A stretch of DNA of 64,000 bases. Source: Strigamia acuminata (taxonomy: Eukaryota > Arthropoda > Chilopoda > Geophilomorpha > Linotaeniidae). The notes beneath the pieces were generated by a model. It was not told the DNA's origin, searched no databases, and saw nothing but the letters and a program-made list of their open reading frames with translations. Below are positions 23,902 through 33,983 of this stretch, in pieces (position 1 is the first letter of the stretch; every line of letters begins with the position of its first letter). Both the position numbers and the translations under genes were made by a program. The stretch covers positions 2,604,001-2,668,000 of the forward strand of contig OX442322.1 of assembly GCA_949358305.1 (NCBI GenBank), in the 5' to 3' direction.

Positions 23902-23919
23902 CCAAATCCTCTGCTACCA
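23902..23919 (-). promoter_or_regulatory. Element C primer-binding site
   Basis: The minus strand reads TGGTAGCAGAGGATTTGG directly after the LTR. The first 14 bases are complementary to the 3' end of animal initiator tRNA-Met. Confidence 0.85.
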
Positions 23920-24103
23920 TGTTGAGGCTTGGATTGAAAAAGAAGAGCGCATTTAATGGAAAGAACACAGCAAACCTATTTATTCCATGGTTGCTAAGCA
24001 AGTAACATCACAACAAGCAGTAACAACATACACAGCAGTGTCACCATGTGACAATAACAGATAACATGATAATTTACAGATAAAACTAACTCAAACATCA
24101 ACA
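23920..24103 (-). repeat. Element C 5' LTR (184 bp)
   Basis: Ends are TGTTGATG...CTCAACA on the minus strand, with the PBS adjacent. It is homologous to 10525-10687. Confidence 0.85.
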
Positions 24104-24577
24104 AAGCTATCGACGAAGAATTGGGAACCTTCAAGAAACGCGAGGTTTACCAAGAAGTTCCGAAGCCACCGAACACGACAATCCTCGGCTGCAAATGGTT
24201 GTTCAAATTAAAAACCGACACCTCCGGACAAATTACTCGTTACCGCGCCAGGTTTCAGACAGATTTTTGGCGTGGACTACGATAAGGTCTTCAGCCCGGT
24301 TGTAAACTTCGTATTCATCCGATTCTTCTTCTGTCTACTCGTCATTCTACAAGGGTGAAAAGACGCGCACCTGGATGTAAAGTGCGCGTATCTTTACGGA
24401 GAATTGGAGCATCGAGTTTACAAGCGAATTCCAGCCGGCGCCCATTGTTCGAACCCCGACAACGTCTGGCTCCTCATTAAATCACTGTACGGTCTCCACC
24501 AATCTGGCCGTCAGTGGTATGAGAAGTTAGATGAAACACTACGAGGACTCGGATTTCGGAAACTTCCAGCGTGTAAC
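24104..24577 (+). pseudogene. Element B RT N-part
   Basis: It resumes after element C with KAIDEELGTFKKREVY and LGCKWLFKLKTD. The expected LVAQG segment after RYRAR is deleted, causing a frameshift. A TGA replaces Trp in the GWKDAH motif. GLHQSGRQWYEKLDE and the CNC motif follow. The sequence stops at the E insertion (TSD GTAAC at 24573-24577). Confidence 0.85.
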
Positions 24578-24911
24578 TGTTGATTTATAGTGGAAATCAT
24601 CAGCAAATGTCTTGTTTTGCAGTGGTGTGGAAAACCCAAATTGGAGAAAAGAAGAGTCAGGTGTTCTTAGGTGAAAAACCAAACATAGAGTGAGTTTAAT
24701 CTATCTAATCACGTGATCCAAAGGTATACAAGTGCCACCTATAGGCGCAATATAGAAGTTATACATATCAAAAGTAAACACTACAAATGCTCGTAACGCA
24801 AAGTATAAATACAAATGATATATGTACAGAAAGAACGATGGTAAGCATGATTGCTTGATAATACGATATAATAATATATACAATGCCTTTAGTAAATATT
24901 ATAACCCAACA
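24578..24911 (-). repeat. Element E 3' LTR
   Basis: 334 bp, identical by eye to 38077-38410. It contains the segment GATCCAAAGGTATACAAGTGCCACC. Confidence 0.92.
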
Positions 24912-24929
24912 ATCGGCCCCCTCGTATAA

Positions 24930-26156
24930 TCAAGCGCTTAGCGCACAAACGTCAACAAGGAAAAGATTACAAAAGTGTAAGAGGTCAACCTTGTCGACAG
25001 ACTTAGTAAAAATATCTGCGAAGTTATACTTTGTTCCGACGTGTGAGATCTGGAGGTTGTTTTTCTTAACAAGTTCCCTAATGAAATGATATCTTATATC
25101 AATGTGTTTAGTTTTGCGATTCTCAATATTGGATTTAGTGAAATCTACAGTGGAAATGTTATCGCAAAGAACACGATGGTAGAAGTGATCCGCAAGATTA
25201 GGGACGATCTCGTGTAGGACTCGGACGATCCAAATGTAGTCCTTAACCGTTTCCGTAAGGGCCACATATTCGGCTTCCATAGTGGACAGGGTCACGTTTC
25301 GTTGTTTAAAAGTTCTCCAATAAATTGGTGCGCCGCCTAGAGTTACTAATGTCCCAACAATGGAAATCCGATCGTCTCTATTATTAGCATAATCGGAGTC
25401 GCTGTATCCGATGATCTCAATTCTGTTATTTGGGAAAAGCATCAGTCCTAAGTTTTTAGTTGTTTTAATATAGCTGAGTAAGTCCAGTAGGACGATCCAG
25501 TGCTCCCATCCTGGATTGGATTGGAATTGGCTCAGGATGTTAACTGCATATGTAATGTCCGGTCTGGTTCTCGATGCGATGAATGCGAGACATCCAAGCA
25601 AATTCCTATACGGGATTCCTTCCATATGCTTAAAGTCGTCTATCGTGGTTGGGCACTGCTTCTTTGTAAGAACAGTCGATTTTGTCATCGGCTGTGATCT
25701 AATCTTGACTGGTTCTAGATGATTTTTAAATCTTAGCAGGACCTTATTGATATAGGACCTTTGGTGCAATACCATCTGTTGATTATGTGGATGGAATTCC
25801 ACTCCCAGCAATTTCTTCGTTTTTCCCAAAATCACGAGATCAAATTGCGTTTTGACCATATTCAGGACGTTCATGGCATCCTCGTATTGTCTGCCGAAAA
25901 CAACGAGGTCGTCGACATATACAATTAAGTATGCAACGTTTCCGAATTTGTAAACGCAATTACACCAATTGACATGCTCCAGACCAAGTTTTAACAAAGT
26001 GTCCTCCAACTCGATTTCCCATTCTTGGCCTGATTGGTGTAGACCGTATATTGCTCGAAGGAGTTTACAAACGTAGTTTTCCTTTCCTTTGCAAACAAAT
26101 CCCTTCGGTTGGCGCATATATATGGTCTTGTGTAGTTTTGCGTAGAGATAGGCACA
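24930..26156 (-). pseudogene. Element E RT C-part and RNase H
   Basis: Uninterrupted from the MITE junction: CAYLYAKLHKTIYMRQPKGF, GLHQSGQEWEIELED, YLIVYVDDLVVFG (catalytic YVDD), LLGVEFHPHN, SRTRPDITYAVNILSQ, GYSDSDYANN, LSTMEAEYVALTE and FADIFTKSVDK, ending at the stop at 24930. All expected RT and RNase H blocks are present. It is separated from the RT start by 8 kb of inserted DNA, so it is not expressible as one protein. Confidence 0.88.
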
Positions 26157-26536
26157 TTTGACATTAGGGTTGCACCGAATATTAAAAAAGCCGAATACCG
26201 AATATTCGGAACCGAATACAGTGGCCGAATATTCGGTATTCGGCCATTTTATGTCATCGTTATGTCAAATTTGCTATAAAAATTCAGGTAAAATCGCAAA
26301 TTTTAATGTAAAAATGGCTTTTTAAATGTAAAAACCGCAATTTTTATGTAAAAATGACATTTTAAATGTAAAAGCGTCATTTTAAACGTAAAAACGTCAC
26401 TTTTTCACCGTAAAAACGACTTTTTCCCCATATAATGACTTCGTAAAGCCAAAATTAAAATTATTTTGTCAAAATTGCATTTTTTCATTGAAAAATATAA
26501 AGTTTTCTGATGAAATGCAATTTATATAGTAGAAAC

Positions 26537-27112
26537 TGTTGGTCTAAAAGACCATTTTATATGTCGATGAGACATAGAATCTTATTATGTTACATTCTAA
26601 TCATTTATTCCGATATTTATTTTATATCAAATCCCAATTGTCTTTATATAATTTGATATAATGATTTAATGTTTATTTACATCTCAAATAGCTTATTTCC
26701 AATGTTTACAATTGTATTTGATTTTTAAGCATGGAGTATCATGCTTTATTTAGCCACAATGTTTAATTCACTTTAATTTTATGTCATGTGTTTACAATTA
26801 CCGACACAAGGTGTAGCAATGTACACTTTTCCACTTGTCAACATGGCGCCCACCTCGAGAGCGAGCTGCTCCGCCATTTTTCATTAATTCTGGACTCAAT
26901 TGTTAAGTATGTTATTATTAAACCTTATTTTATAGTTTTAACAAGTGTTAAGTCTTGTTTTTTCGGCATATAAGCGCTTTCTGCGCGGCCGTCGTTCGTT
27001 TCCTTGCAAAACGTCGTCGACACGTTCGTGCGTGCAGCACGACGCCATCTTGGCTATAATTCGCTTCCACGTTTCGGTTCACGCCGAATTTGCGACGCTC
27101 TCCTCTGCTACA
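26537..27112 (+). repeat. Element D 5' LTR with promoter
   Basis: TGTTGGTC...CTGCTACA. A TATAAG motif at 26969-26974 sits in the block CGGCATATAAGCGCTTTCTGCGCGGCCG. The same block occurs in the 3' LTR of element B, which supports a core promoter role. Confidence 0.9.
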
Positions 27113-27114
27113 AT

Positions 27115-27132
27115 TGGTAGCAGAGGATGGTT
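27115..27132 (+). promoter_or_regulatory. Element D primer-binding site
   Basis: TGGTAGCAGAGGATGGTT, two bases after the LTR. It is an 18-base perfect complement to the 3' end of animal initiator tRNA-Met as I know that sequence. Confidence 0.9.
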
Positions 27133-28183
27133 GGTTTCCCTGCATTGTACAACCTTTGTTTGCCTTAATTATCGCCGAAAATTCCGCGAATTTCGCGAAT
27201 TTCGCGGCGACTTTATCTTTTTCAGAGTTATCGCCGATTCCCGACGCTTAGACGACGATTTAACGATTCGACGACGTCGGAACGACGTTCACCATTCGTC
27301 CCGTTCAATTATCGCCGAGTATTCTGCGAATTTTCGCGAATTTTGCGGCGATTTTCATATTTATAGGTTTCGACGAATTACGGCCCGATTTCCGTGCTCA
27401 GAACGTCGCCGACGTATCACCGACATTACAAAGCAGCCCACGCTGCTTTCCACTCGATTCTGCGTTTAATTCCGACCAGAATTCCGCGGTCTCGCGAATT
27501 TTGGGTTGAATTTTCAATTTATTTTCAGTTTTCGACGGATTTTCGTCTCGACGACGATTTTTCGACGATTCTTCAACGGAAACGAGACGTTTCTTGCTTT
27601 ATACACCCCGGCGTGTATATAGTATCGGCAAACTCACGACGATTTATTTGTTTTCAACGCATTTTTGTGAAGAGCCTCATTTTATGAGACGAATTTGGAT
27701 TTTCGAATCCAAATTGCGCTTTTTATCCGGTTTTTTCGAGAAAAACCGAGCCGTGTTTTCTTATCGCACGAGGTCGCAACCGCGCCAGATTCATCAATTT
27801 CTCCTTCTTGTCGCAATAACCTTTGTTAGTTGTTTAAGTGGGTATTTTGGTTGGGTCATTATTAGAATCGCAATAGCCCTTCGGACAAGTCTGTCCAAGC
27901 TATTGTTGTATTCTAGAGTAAGGGTGAGCCCTGCGCCACCTAGTATTCCCGCGATCCCAGGAGATCTCAAAGGACACTAGGGGGACACTTACTCTAGGTT
28001 ATCAGCTGATTGTAGCATCGGCTCCCAATTTGTGGTTTTCCGCCTCGAAAGTGCTTCGATTTGTGATCGTGATTGTGCCATTGGATTGTGCAGTGCTACG
28101 AGTGTCTTCTACTACGCCCGTACCACTCTCTACGCCTTTGAGTTTTTCGCGGTGTGGGAAATCTACGAATTTTTCACGTCAGG
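27133..28183 (+). other. Element D leader with internal repeats
   Basis: A long leader of about 1050 bases. The block AATTATCGCCGA...GCGAATTTCGCG(AATTTCG)CGGCGA occurs at about 27170-27215 and again at about 27305-27350, with a weaker third copy near 27480. CGCGAATTTCGCGGCGA is partly self-complementary. TTTCAG-like acceptor strings occur, but no intron was demonstrated. Confidence 0.6.
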
Positions 28184-31100
28184 ATGTCAAAATACGCGGA
28201 ACCAACGGTTGGAAAATGTCCGATGTTGGGCATAAATAACTATGAATCATGGCGTCGTGCCATGTGCATGCTCCTAAAGTCAGAAGGCCTTTGGAGGCAT
28301 GTAACCGAAGAAAAAGAAGCGGAATATTTATTGACATTGACCCCGAAGGAGACTGAAAAATACAAGTTGAAGAAGGATAAAGCGTTGGGACACATTTATT
28401 GCCACGTGAGCGAGGCTAAACGCTCCACATTGGACAACGCCAATACTCCGAAGGAAGTTTGGGACATTTTGTCAAAAATCTTTGCTCCCAGCTCTCTGGC
28501 TCGTCAAGCAGCCATGAGATGGCAATTTTTGGGCTTACACCTCGAGCCAAACGAGGACATGGTCGATTTTGTGGGTCGCGTTGACCTGCACGTACGTCAA
28601 CTACGAGATATGCAGGAAGAAGTATCGGACAAGCATCATGCTTACCAGTACTTGAATCGCCTACCTCCGGAATATGCCCAGGCCACATTCGCCATATATC
28701 ACTGGCCGATAGCGAATTTTACACCGGCTAAAGTGTCCGAACAGTTAATATCAGAGTATCTTCGCCTCAAATCAGTTGGTTTACACAATGTTTCATCATC
28801 AGCTCACGCGTCTGCACAGAATCCACAACAATCTCGTCAAGGTTCACGTCCACGTCGTCCGTTATCGCAGATCAAGTGCTTCAACTGTCATGAGATGGGC
28901 CATTACGCGAACAAGTGCCCATATCCCAAACGTGACGACAGGAACCAGCAACCGGCAGCTTCCCTTCAACGCTCTCGAAGTAAGAGCAAGAAGCGCGGCA
29001 AGAACTCGGCTCCCAAACCCGAGGACAATCGCCTGAGAGGAAGTTCTCATCCGGTTCGCAACGCAGTGTTTTTCGTGAATGCTCCGCAAATTATTGAATG
29101 TCCCGTTGCCCATCTGATGCAGTCACATGAATGGATAGTCGACTGCGGCGCCACGGACCATGTTTCCCACGTACGATCGTGGTTTTCCGATTTTTCGAAC
29201 ATTGTCCCTTTTGACATCGAGCTGGGACAAGGGAAATCACAGGTGACTGGCCGAGGAAATGTTCAATTGCAGACTCGTGTGGACAATTCTCATTGCAATG
29301 TGACGTTGACGAATGTGCTTTATGCACCCAATTTTGAAGCAAATCTAATCTCTGTCTCAAGGATCGATAAAACAAATCACCACATCCATACCTACAACGG
29401 GGAGATTAATATTTATAAATCAAACATCGCTGAAACGATTCTAAGAGCAAAGGAGAAAGGAGGATTGTATTATCTGGATGGATTGTGTACTAATCCAACG
29501 GTTGCTACCTCATCTTCGCCAATAATTCAACAATCACCCGTACAGACATTTGTCACGACGGAAGTTGACTTTGTGAATATTCCAAAGAAGCAGAAGACTA
29601 AGCAACAGAACATGTCGGATTTTAGGATTCAAATGCCGCCATTGCCTGCAACTGAGACCCCGGTGTCAAATCCGGTTGCCACGAATCTTATACTCCAATT
29701 ACAACCTTTGCCTATCCACACCACTTCTCCAATCCATTCATATGCTAATGCCCTTCAGCATATCCCAAGTAGTCCTCCACCTGTCACATCTCCTTCTCCT
29801 ATCCAATCCGCTGGTAATCCTTCTCAATCACAAAAGAAGATTATTGCTAATCCTGTCCAAACACCAAAGAAAGTTCTTGCTTCTGTCAAAGATGCAACCG
29901 GTTTGTGGCATAGTCGCCTTGGACATTTACACACCAACGCGATGCGGTTGTTAGCCAATAACGACAACGTATATGGACTTGAACCGGCGGAAGTGTCGCA
30001 AGAATTAGCGTGCAACGACTGCCGTCTTGCGAAATCCATAAGGGCTTCTCACAAGCCGGATTTACATCCTTCAACATCTCAGCCCCTCGATCTCTTACAC
30101 ATGGACGTGTGGGGACCGTATCCGGTTCCTTCATTTGGGGGTGCTCGCTTCGTTTTCACCGTCATTGACGACGCGACGCGATACACCTGGATCACGCCTT
30201 TAGCTCAAAAATCCCAAGTCTTTTCGTGCTTCAAGGAAATCGTCGCCAGGGTCGAGCGCGTTGCGAACACGCGCATTAAAGCCATTCGATCTGATAGGGG
30301 CGGCGAATTCATGTCCAATGAATTTCAACAGTACTTAAAAGAAAAGGGGATCCAGGGGCAGCGAACAAATCCGTCAAGCCCCCAAATGAACGGCACAGCC
30401 GAAAGAATTAACCGGACAATGGTTGACCACATTAGAGCTGTTTTACAGGAGACACAACTTCCGGCCGGTTTATGGGCTGAACTCGCTGTCAACTTCGCGT
30501 ACATCAAAAATCGAAGTCCACATTCCCGTTTGAATAACCAAGTGCCATACATACTTTGGCGTCAACGTGCCCTTTCTTTGCGTCACTTGAGGAAAATTGG
30601 ATCCAAGTGCTGGGTGCACTTCACTGCACCGGGACGCAGAAAGCTCGACCCCCGTGCTTGGGAAGGTTTCCTCGTAGGCTACGCCACAGGTACACGTGGT
30701 TACCGCATATGGAATCCTATGGACAATAGCGTAACGGAATCAACTCACGTACGCATTGATGAACATCAATCTTATAAAAGGACATTGAGAAGTCAAAATG
30801 GTCATCGCAATCAAATTTTCGAGGAACCCGATGTTAGCCAACAACAACATGTGTCATTCGACGATAACGTCCACTATTTGGATTGGCCAAAAGCCGACAC
30901 TGACGGGGATTCATCGAGTACATCCGACGACGATGACGATGATGATGATGGAAATGGATCAGTTTCGAAATCGATATCCATCTCACTGGTGCACATTTCC
31001 CCGCTTAACACACCTGAACGTCAGTTGGTAGAAGCATGCGCACTGGCATTACCGGATTCTGCGAGTTTGGGACGATCAGCATCATATCCAATCCTTTATC

Positions 31101-33187
31101 AAGAGGAAAGACAGGATACGGATGAAGATGTTGGACAGATTGTTGATGAGGCAATTCAACCGGACGCGGCAGAGTTGCAACAGATTCAGTCTCAACACGT
31201 CTCACCGGAAACGTCTCAAACTAGTTCTCCTGGGCTTTCACCGCCTGGCTCACCAACTCGTTTCGTCACAACGCGCAGAAGAGACGGCCGAAATGTTTTG
31301 CAACATATGATGCCAATATTTGATCAAGGAGCTTTATCACCATTGCCTCCTGGCCCTACTCATGTTGCAGCACCGTCAGCCGGGAAAACGTCTTTCTTTT
31401 GGCGTTATGTTGGCGGTGATACAGTCTTCAGACGATGGATTCGGGAGGAACATCTCCGAAAAGATCAACGCCCTGGATGTATAGACACCGATGTCTATTA
31501 TTTCCCGGAACCTAATCTCCGATTACGTTCGAGACGGGACGTTGAAGAATTCTGCACGATGAATAATCTCCCCTACGATCCAGAACTTTTCTTTTTCGGC
31601 AATATGGAGCACACACTGCCTACGATTCCCGGTCCTCGACATGCCGCTCATCTTTGCCGTACGGAACCATCATCGTACGCGGAAATTCCGAAGTTTCAAG
31701 ATGCTCCGAAATGGCGTGAAGCCATTGACGAAGAATTGGGAACGTTCAAAGAAAGGCAGATATACGTCGAAGTTCCGAGGCCACCCGAGACTACAGTATT
31801 AGGCTGTAAATGGATCTTCAAGCTTAAGTCGGATGCGGCTGGAACAATAACTCGCTATCGTGCCCGACTCGTCGCACAAGGCTTCCGCCAAACCATCGGG
31901 GTTGATTACGACGAGGTTTTTAGCCCAGTCGTGAATTTTGTCTTAATCCGACTGTTCTTCTGTCTTCTAGTCGTCCTCAGAGGATGGAAAGATGCTCACC
32001 TCGACGTCAAATGTGCATACCTGTATGGGGACCTGAAGCACAAGATATACATGCGCATCCCCGCAGGTGCAGCCTGTACGAATCCCAACAACGTATGGCT
32101 GCTTATCAAATCTCTCTATGGTCTTCACCAGAGTGGGAGACAATGGTACGAGAAATTGGATGAGACACTTCGAGCCCTCGGTTTCCGGAAGATGCCTGCG
32201 TGCAATTGTGTGTACATTTACGGCAATTGTGCAGTCATGCTGGTGTACGTTGATGACATCGTTTTGTTCTACGCTTCCGACACCGTTTTAGCCCGGATCA
32301 TTCGACTCATCTCGTCCAAATTCGACATTGTTAACCTTGGTCCCATCACGAAGCTATTGGGCATCGAGTTCATTCGAGACGCTGGTCGAACCTTCATCAC
32401 GCAACGCGCCTACATTGCAAAGCTCGTTAAGAAGTTCGAGGTCTCTATCAATCGCCTCGTGAAGGTTCTCGTCACACCCGGGACGACACTCGTGAAGGGA
32501 TCAACCGATAATCTACCGGACTTTCCTTACCGATCCCTCATCGGCTCACTTTTATTCCTCGCGTTGAGAACACGCCCCGACATCTTATTTTCGGTCATTT
32601 CGCTGAGCCAATTCAACACATGTTACGACAAGACGCATATCCGAGCCCTCCTCCAAGTCCTTCAATATGTGGCCAACACTATCGACTATCGCATCGAACT
32701 TTCGGGCTGTAATTCTAGCCAACTGTGGGCTTTTACGGATGCGTCATGGGCAAGCGAAGCAGCCACGTCTCTAAGTTTCGGTGGCTATATCAACTTTATC
32801 GGAAATGTGCCAATTGGCTGGTCGTGCCGAAAACAGTCAACGGTCGCACGTTCCACCATGGAAGCGGAATTTATCGCCCTGGTGGAATGTGTGAAGGAAT
32901 CCTTCTGGCTCGACAACATTTACACCGAATTTCCGATTCTCGACAGGCAATCCCGACCAATAATCTATTCCGACGCTCTCGCGGCTATCCAGTTTACTTC
33001 GAATGACGTGGAGAATTCCAAGACCAAACATATCCGCGTCAAATATCATTGGCTACGAGAGTGGTATACGGCGGGATGTTTCGACCTTCATAAAGTATCC
33101 GGTGAACAGAACGTTGCGGACATTTTTACCAAATGGCTTAGTTCCGAACGTTTGAAGTCGTTAATCTCCAAGATCTTCCGATTTTGA
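28184..33187 (+). CDS. Element D Gag-Pol polyprotein, 1667 residues
   Basis: The ATG at 28184 (MSKYAEPT) is preferred to the in-frame upstream GTG because element B starts at the matching place. Domains in order: Gag (GINNYESWRRAM, LGLHLEPNEDMVDFVGRVD); zinc knuckle C232, C235, H240, C245; protease VDCGATDH with Asp320; pre-integrase LWHSRLGHLH from L574; CNDC at 610-613; integrase catalytic D641, D704, E740 (DX62DX35E); C-terminal block WEGFLVGYATGTRGYRIWNP; acidic linker with a D run; MBD-like module W1085 to about C1126; RT with YVDD at 1355-1358; RNase H D1519, E1560, D1597; ADIFTKWL near the end. Gag assembles the particle, and the Pol enzymes process, copy and integrate the element. No stop or frameshift. 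The Cys in the protease site is unusual but shared with B. Confidence 0.95.
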   Translation: MSKYAEPTVGKCPMLGINNYESWRRAMCMLLKSEGLWRHVTEEKEAEYLLTLTPKETEKYKLKKDKALGHIYCHVSEAKRSTLDNANTPKEVWDILSKIFAPSSLARQAAMRWQFLGLHLEPNEDMVDFVGRVDLHVRQLRDMQEEVSDKHHAYQYLNRLPPEYAQATFAIYHWPIANFTPAKVSEQLISEYLRLKSVGLHNVSSSAHASAQNPQQSRQGSRPRRPLSQIKCFNCHEMGHYANKCPYPKRDDRNQQPAASLQRSRSKSKKRGKNSAPKPEDNRLRGSSHPVRNAVFFVNAPQIIECPVAHLMQSHEWIVDCGATDHVSHVRSWFSDFSNIVPFDIELGQGKSQVTGRGNVQLQTRVDNSHCNVTLTNVLYAPNFEANLISVSRIDKTNHHIHTYNGEINIYKSNIAETILRAKEKGGLYYLDGLCTNPTVATSSSPIIQQSPVQTFVTTEVDFVNIPKKQKTKQQNMSDFRIQMPPLPATETPVSNPVATNLILQLQPLPIHTTSPIHSYANALQHIPSSPPPVTSPSPIQSAGNPSQSQKKIIANPVQTPKKVLASVKDATGLWHSRLGHLHTNAMRLLANNDNVYGLEPAEVSQELACNDCRLAKSIRASHKPDLHPSTSQPLDLLHMDVWGPYPVPSFGGARFVFTVIDDATRYTWITPLAQKSQVFSCFKEIVARVERVANTRIKAIRSDRGGEFMSNEFQQYLKEKGIQGQRTNPSSPQMNGTAERINRTMVDHIRAVLQETQLPAGLWAELAVNFAYIKNRSPHSRLNNQVPYILWRQRALSLRHLRKIGSKCWVHFTAPGRRKLDPRAWEGFLVGYATGTRGYRIWNPMDNSVTESTHVRIDEHQSYKRTLRSQNGHRNQIFEEPDVSQQQHVSFDDNVHYLDWPKADTDGDSSSTSDDDDDDDDGNGSVSKSISISLVHISPLNTPERQLVEACALALPDSASLGRSASYPILYQEERQDTDEDVGQIVDEAIQPDAAELQQIQSQHVSPETSQTSSPGLSPPGSPTRFVTTRRRDGRNVLQHMMPIFDQGALSPLPPGPTHVAAPSAGKTSFFWRYVGGDTVFRRWIREEHLRKDQRPGCIDTDVYYFPEPNLRLRSRRDVEEFCTMNNLPYDPELFFFGNMEHTLPTIPGPRHAAHLCRTEPSSYAEIPKFQDAPKWREAIDEELGTFKERQIYVEVPRPPETTVLGCKWIFKLKSDAAGTITRYRARLVAQGFRQTIGVDYDEVFSPVVNFVLIRLFFCLLVVLRGWKDAHLDVKCAYLYGDLKHKIYMRIPAGAACTNPNNVWLLIKSLYGLHQSGRQWYEKLDETLRALGFRKMPACNCVYIYGNCAVMLVYVDDIVLFYASDTVLARIIRLISSKFDIVNLGPITKLLGIEFIRDAGRTFITQRAYIAKLVKKFEVSINRLVKVLVTPGTTLVKGSTDNLPDFPYRSLIGSLLFLALRTRPDILFSVISLSQFNTCYDKTHIRALLQVLQYVANTIDYRIELSGCNSSQLWAFTDASWASEAATSLSFGGYINFIGNVPIGWSCRKQSTVARSTMEAEFIALVECVKESFWLDNIYTEFPILDRQSRPIIYSDALAAIQFTSNDVENSKTKHIRVKYHWLREWYTAGCFDLHKVSGEQNVADIFTKWLSSERLKSLISKIFRF

Positions 33188-33395
33188 TTTCACCGTGACT
33201 TTATTGTGACATTCTTTAGTTCTTATACCCGACATCGAGGATCATCGAGTTCCAGTGGGAATTTTCGGGCTTTCGTAGCGTTCTTCAATAACAGTACCCG
33301 GCTCAATGATTCGACTTTATTGTTTTATTTTTTCGATCTCATATGCACTGTAATTCCAGTATCCGTTTATTATTTCCCCTGATCCTATTTCCATC

Positions 33396-33405
33396 GAAAG
33401 GGGGA
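33396..33405 (+). promoter_or_regulatory. Element D polypurine tract
   Basis: GAAAGGGGGA lies two bases before the 3' LTR and is the expected plus-strand DNA primer site. Confidence 0.85.
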
Positions 33406-33407
33406 AT

Positions 33408-33983
33408 TGCTGGTCTAAAAGACCATTTTATATGTCGATGAGACATAGAATCTTATTATGTTACATTCTAATCATTTATTCCGATATTTATTTTATATCA
33501 AATCCCAATTGTCTTTATATAATTTGATATAATGATTTAATGTTTATTTACATCTCAAATAGCTTATTTCCAATGTTTACAATTGTATTTGATTTTTAAG
33601 CATGGAGTATCATGCTTTATTTAGCCACAATGTTTAATTCACTTTAATTTTATGTCATGTGTTTACAATTACCGACACAAGGTGTCGCAATGTACACTTT
33701 TCCACTTGTCAACATGGCGCCCACCTCGAGAGCGAGCTGCTCCGCCATTTTTCATTAATTCTGGACTCAATTGTTAAGTATGTTATTATTAAACCTTATT
33801 TTATAGTTTTAACAAGTGTTAAGTCTTGTCTTTTCGGCATATAAGCGCTTTCTGCGCGGCCGTCGTTCGTTTCCTTGCAAAACGTTGTCGACACGTTCGT
33901 GCGTGCAGCACGACGCCATCTTGGCTTTAATTCGCTTCCACGTTTCGGTTCATGCCGAATTTGCGCCGCTCTCCTCTGCTACA
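33408..33983 (+). repeat. Element D 3' LTR
   Basis: 576 bp, TGCTGGTC...CTGCTACA, followed by TSD GAAAC. It differs from the 5' LTR at seven positions by eye, six of them in the second half. Confidence 0.92.

Larger units (their letters stand above)
10525..24103 (-). mobile_element. Element C: copia element inserted in B, host of F
   Basis: Minus orientation. 5' LTR 23920-24103, PBS 23902-23919, leader 23380-23901, gag, protease-integrase, MBD-like block, RT start, [element F with TSD CATCC], RT end and RNase H, PPT (AGGGGAGGA at about 10688-10697), 3' LTR 10525-10687. The outer end of the 3' LTR and about 20 bp of B have been lost at 10525, so no TSD is visible. Confidence 0.85.
26537..33983 (+). 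mobile_element. Element D: intact copia element
   Basis: LTRs 26537-27112 and 33408-33983 (576 bp each, seven differences by eye). TSD GAAAC is at 26532-26536 and 33984-33988. PBS 27115-27132 and a PPT (GAAAGGGGGA, 33396-33405) are present. One uninterrupted gag-pol ORF spans 28184-33187. It is the only element in the window with all parts intact and is a candidate autonomous copy. Confidence 0.95.
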
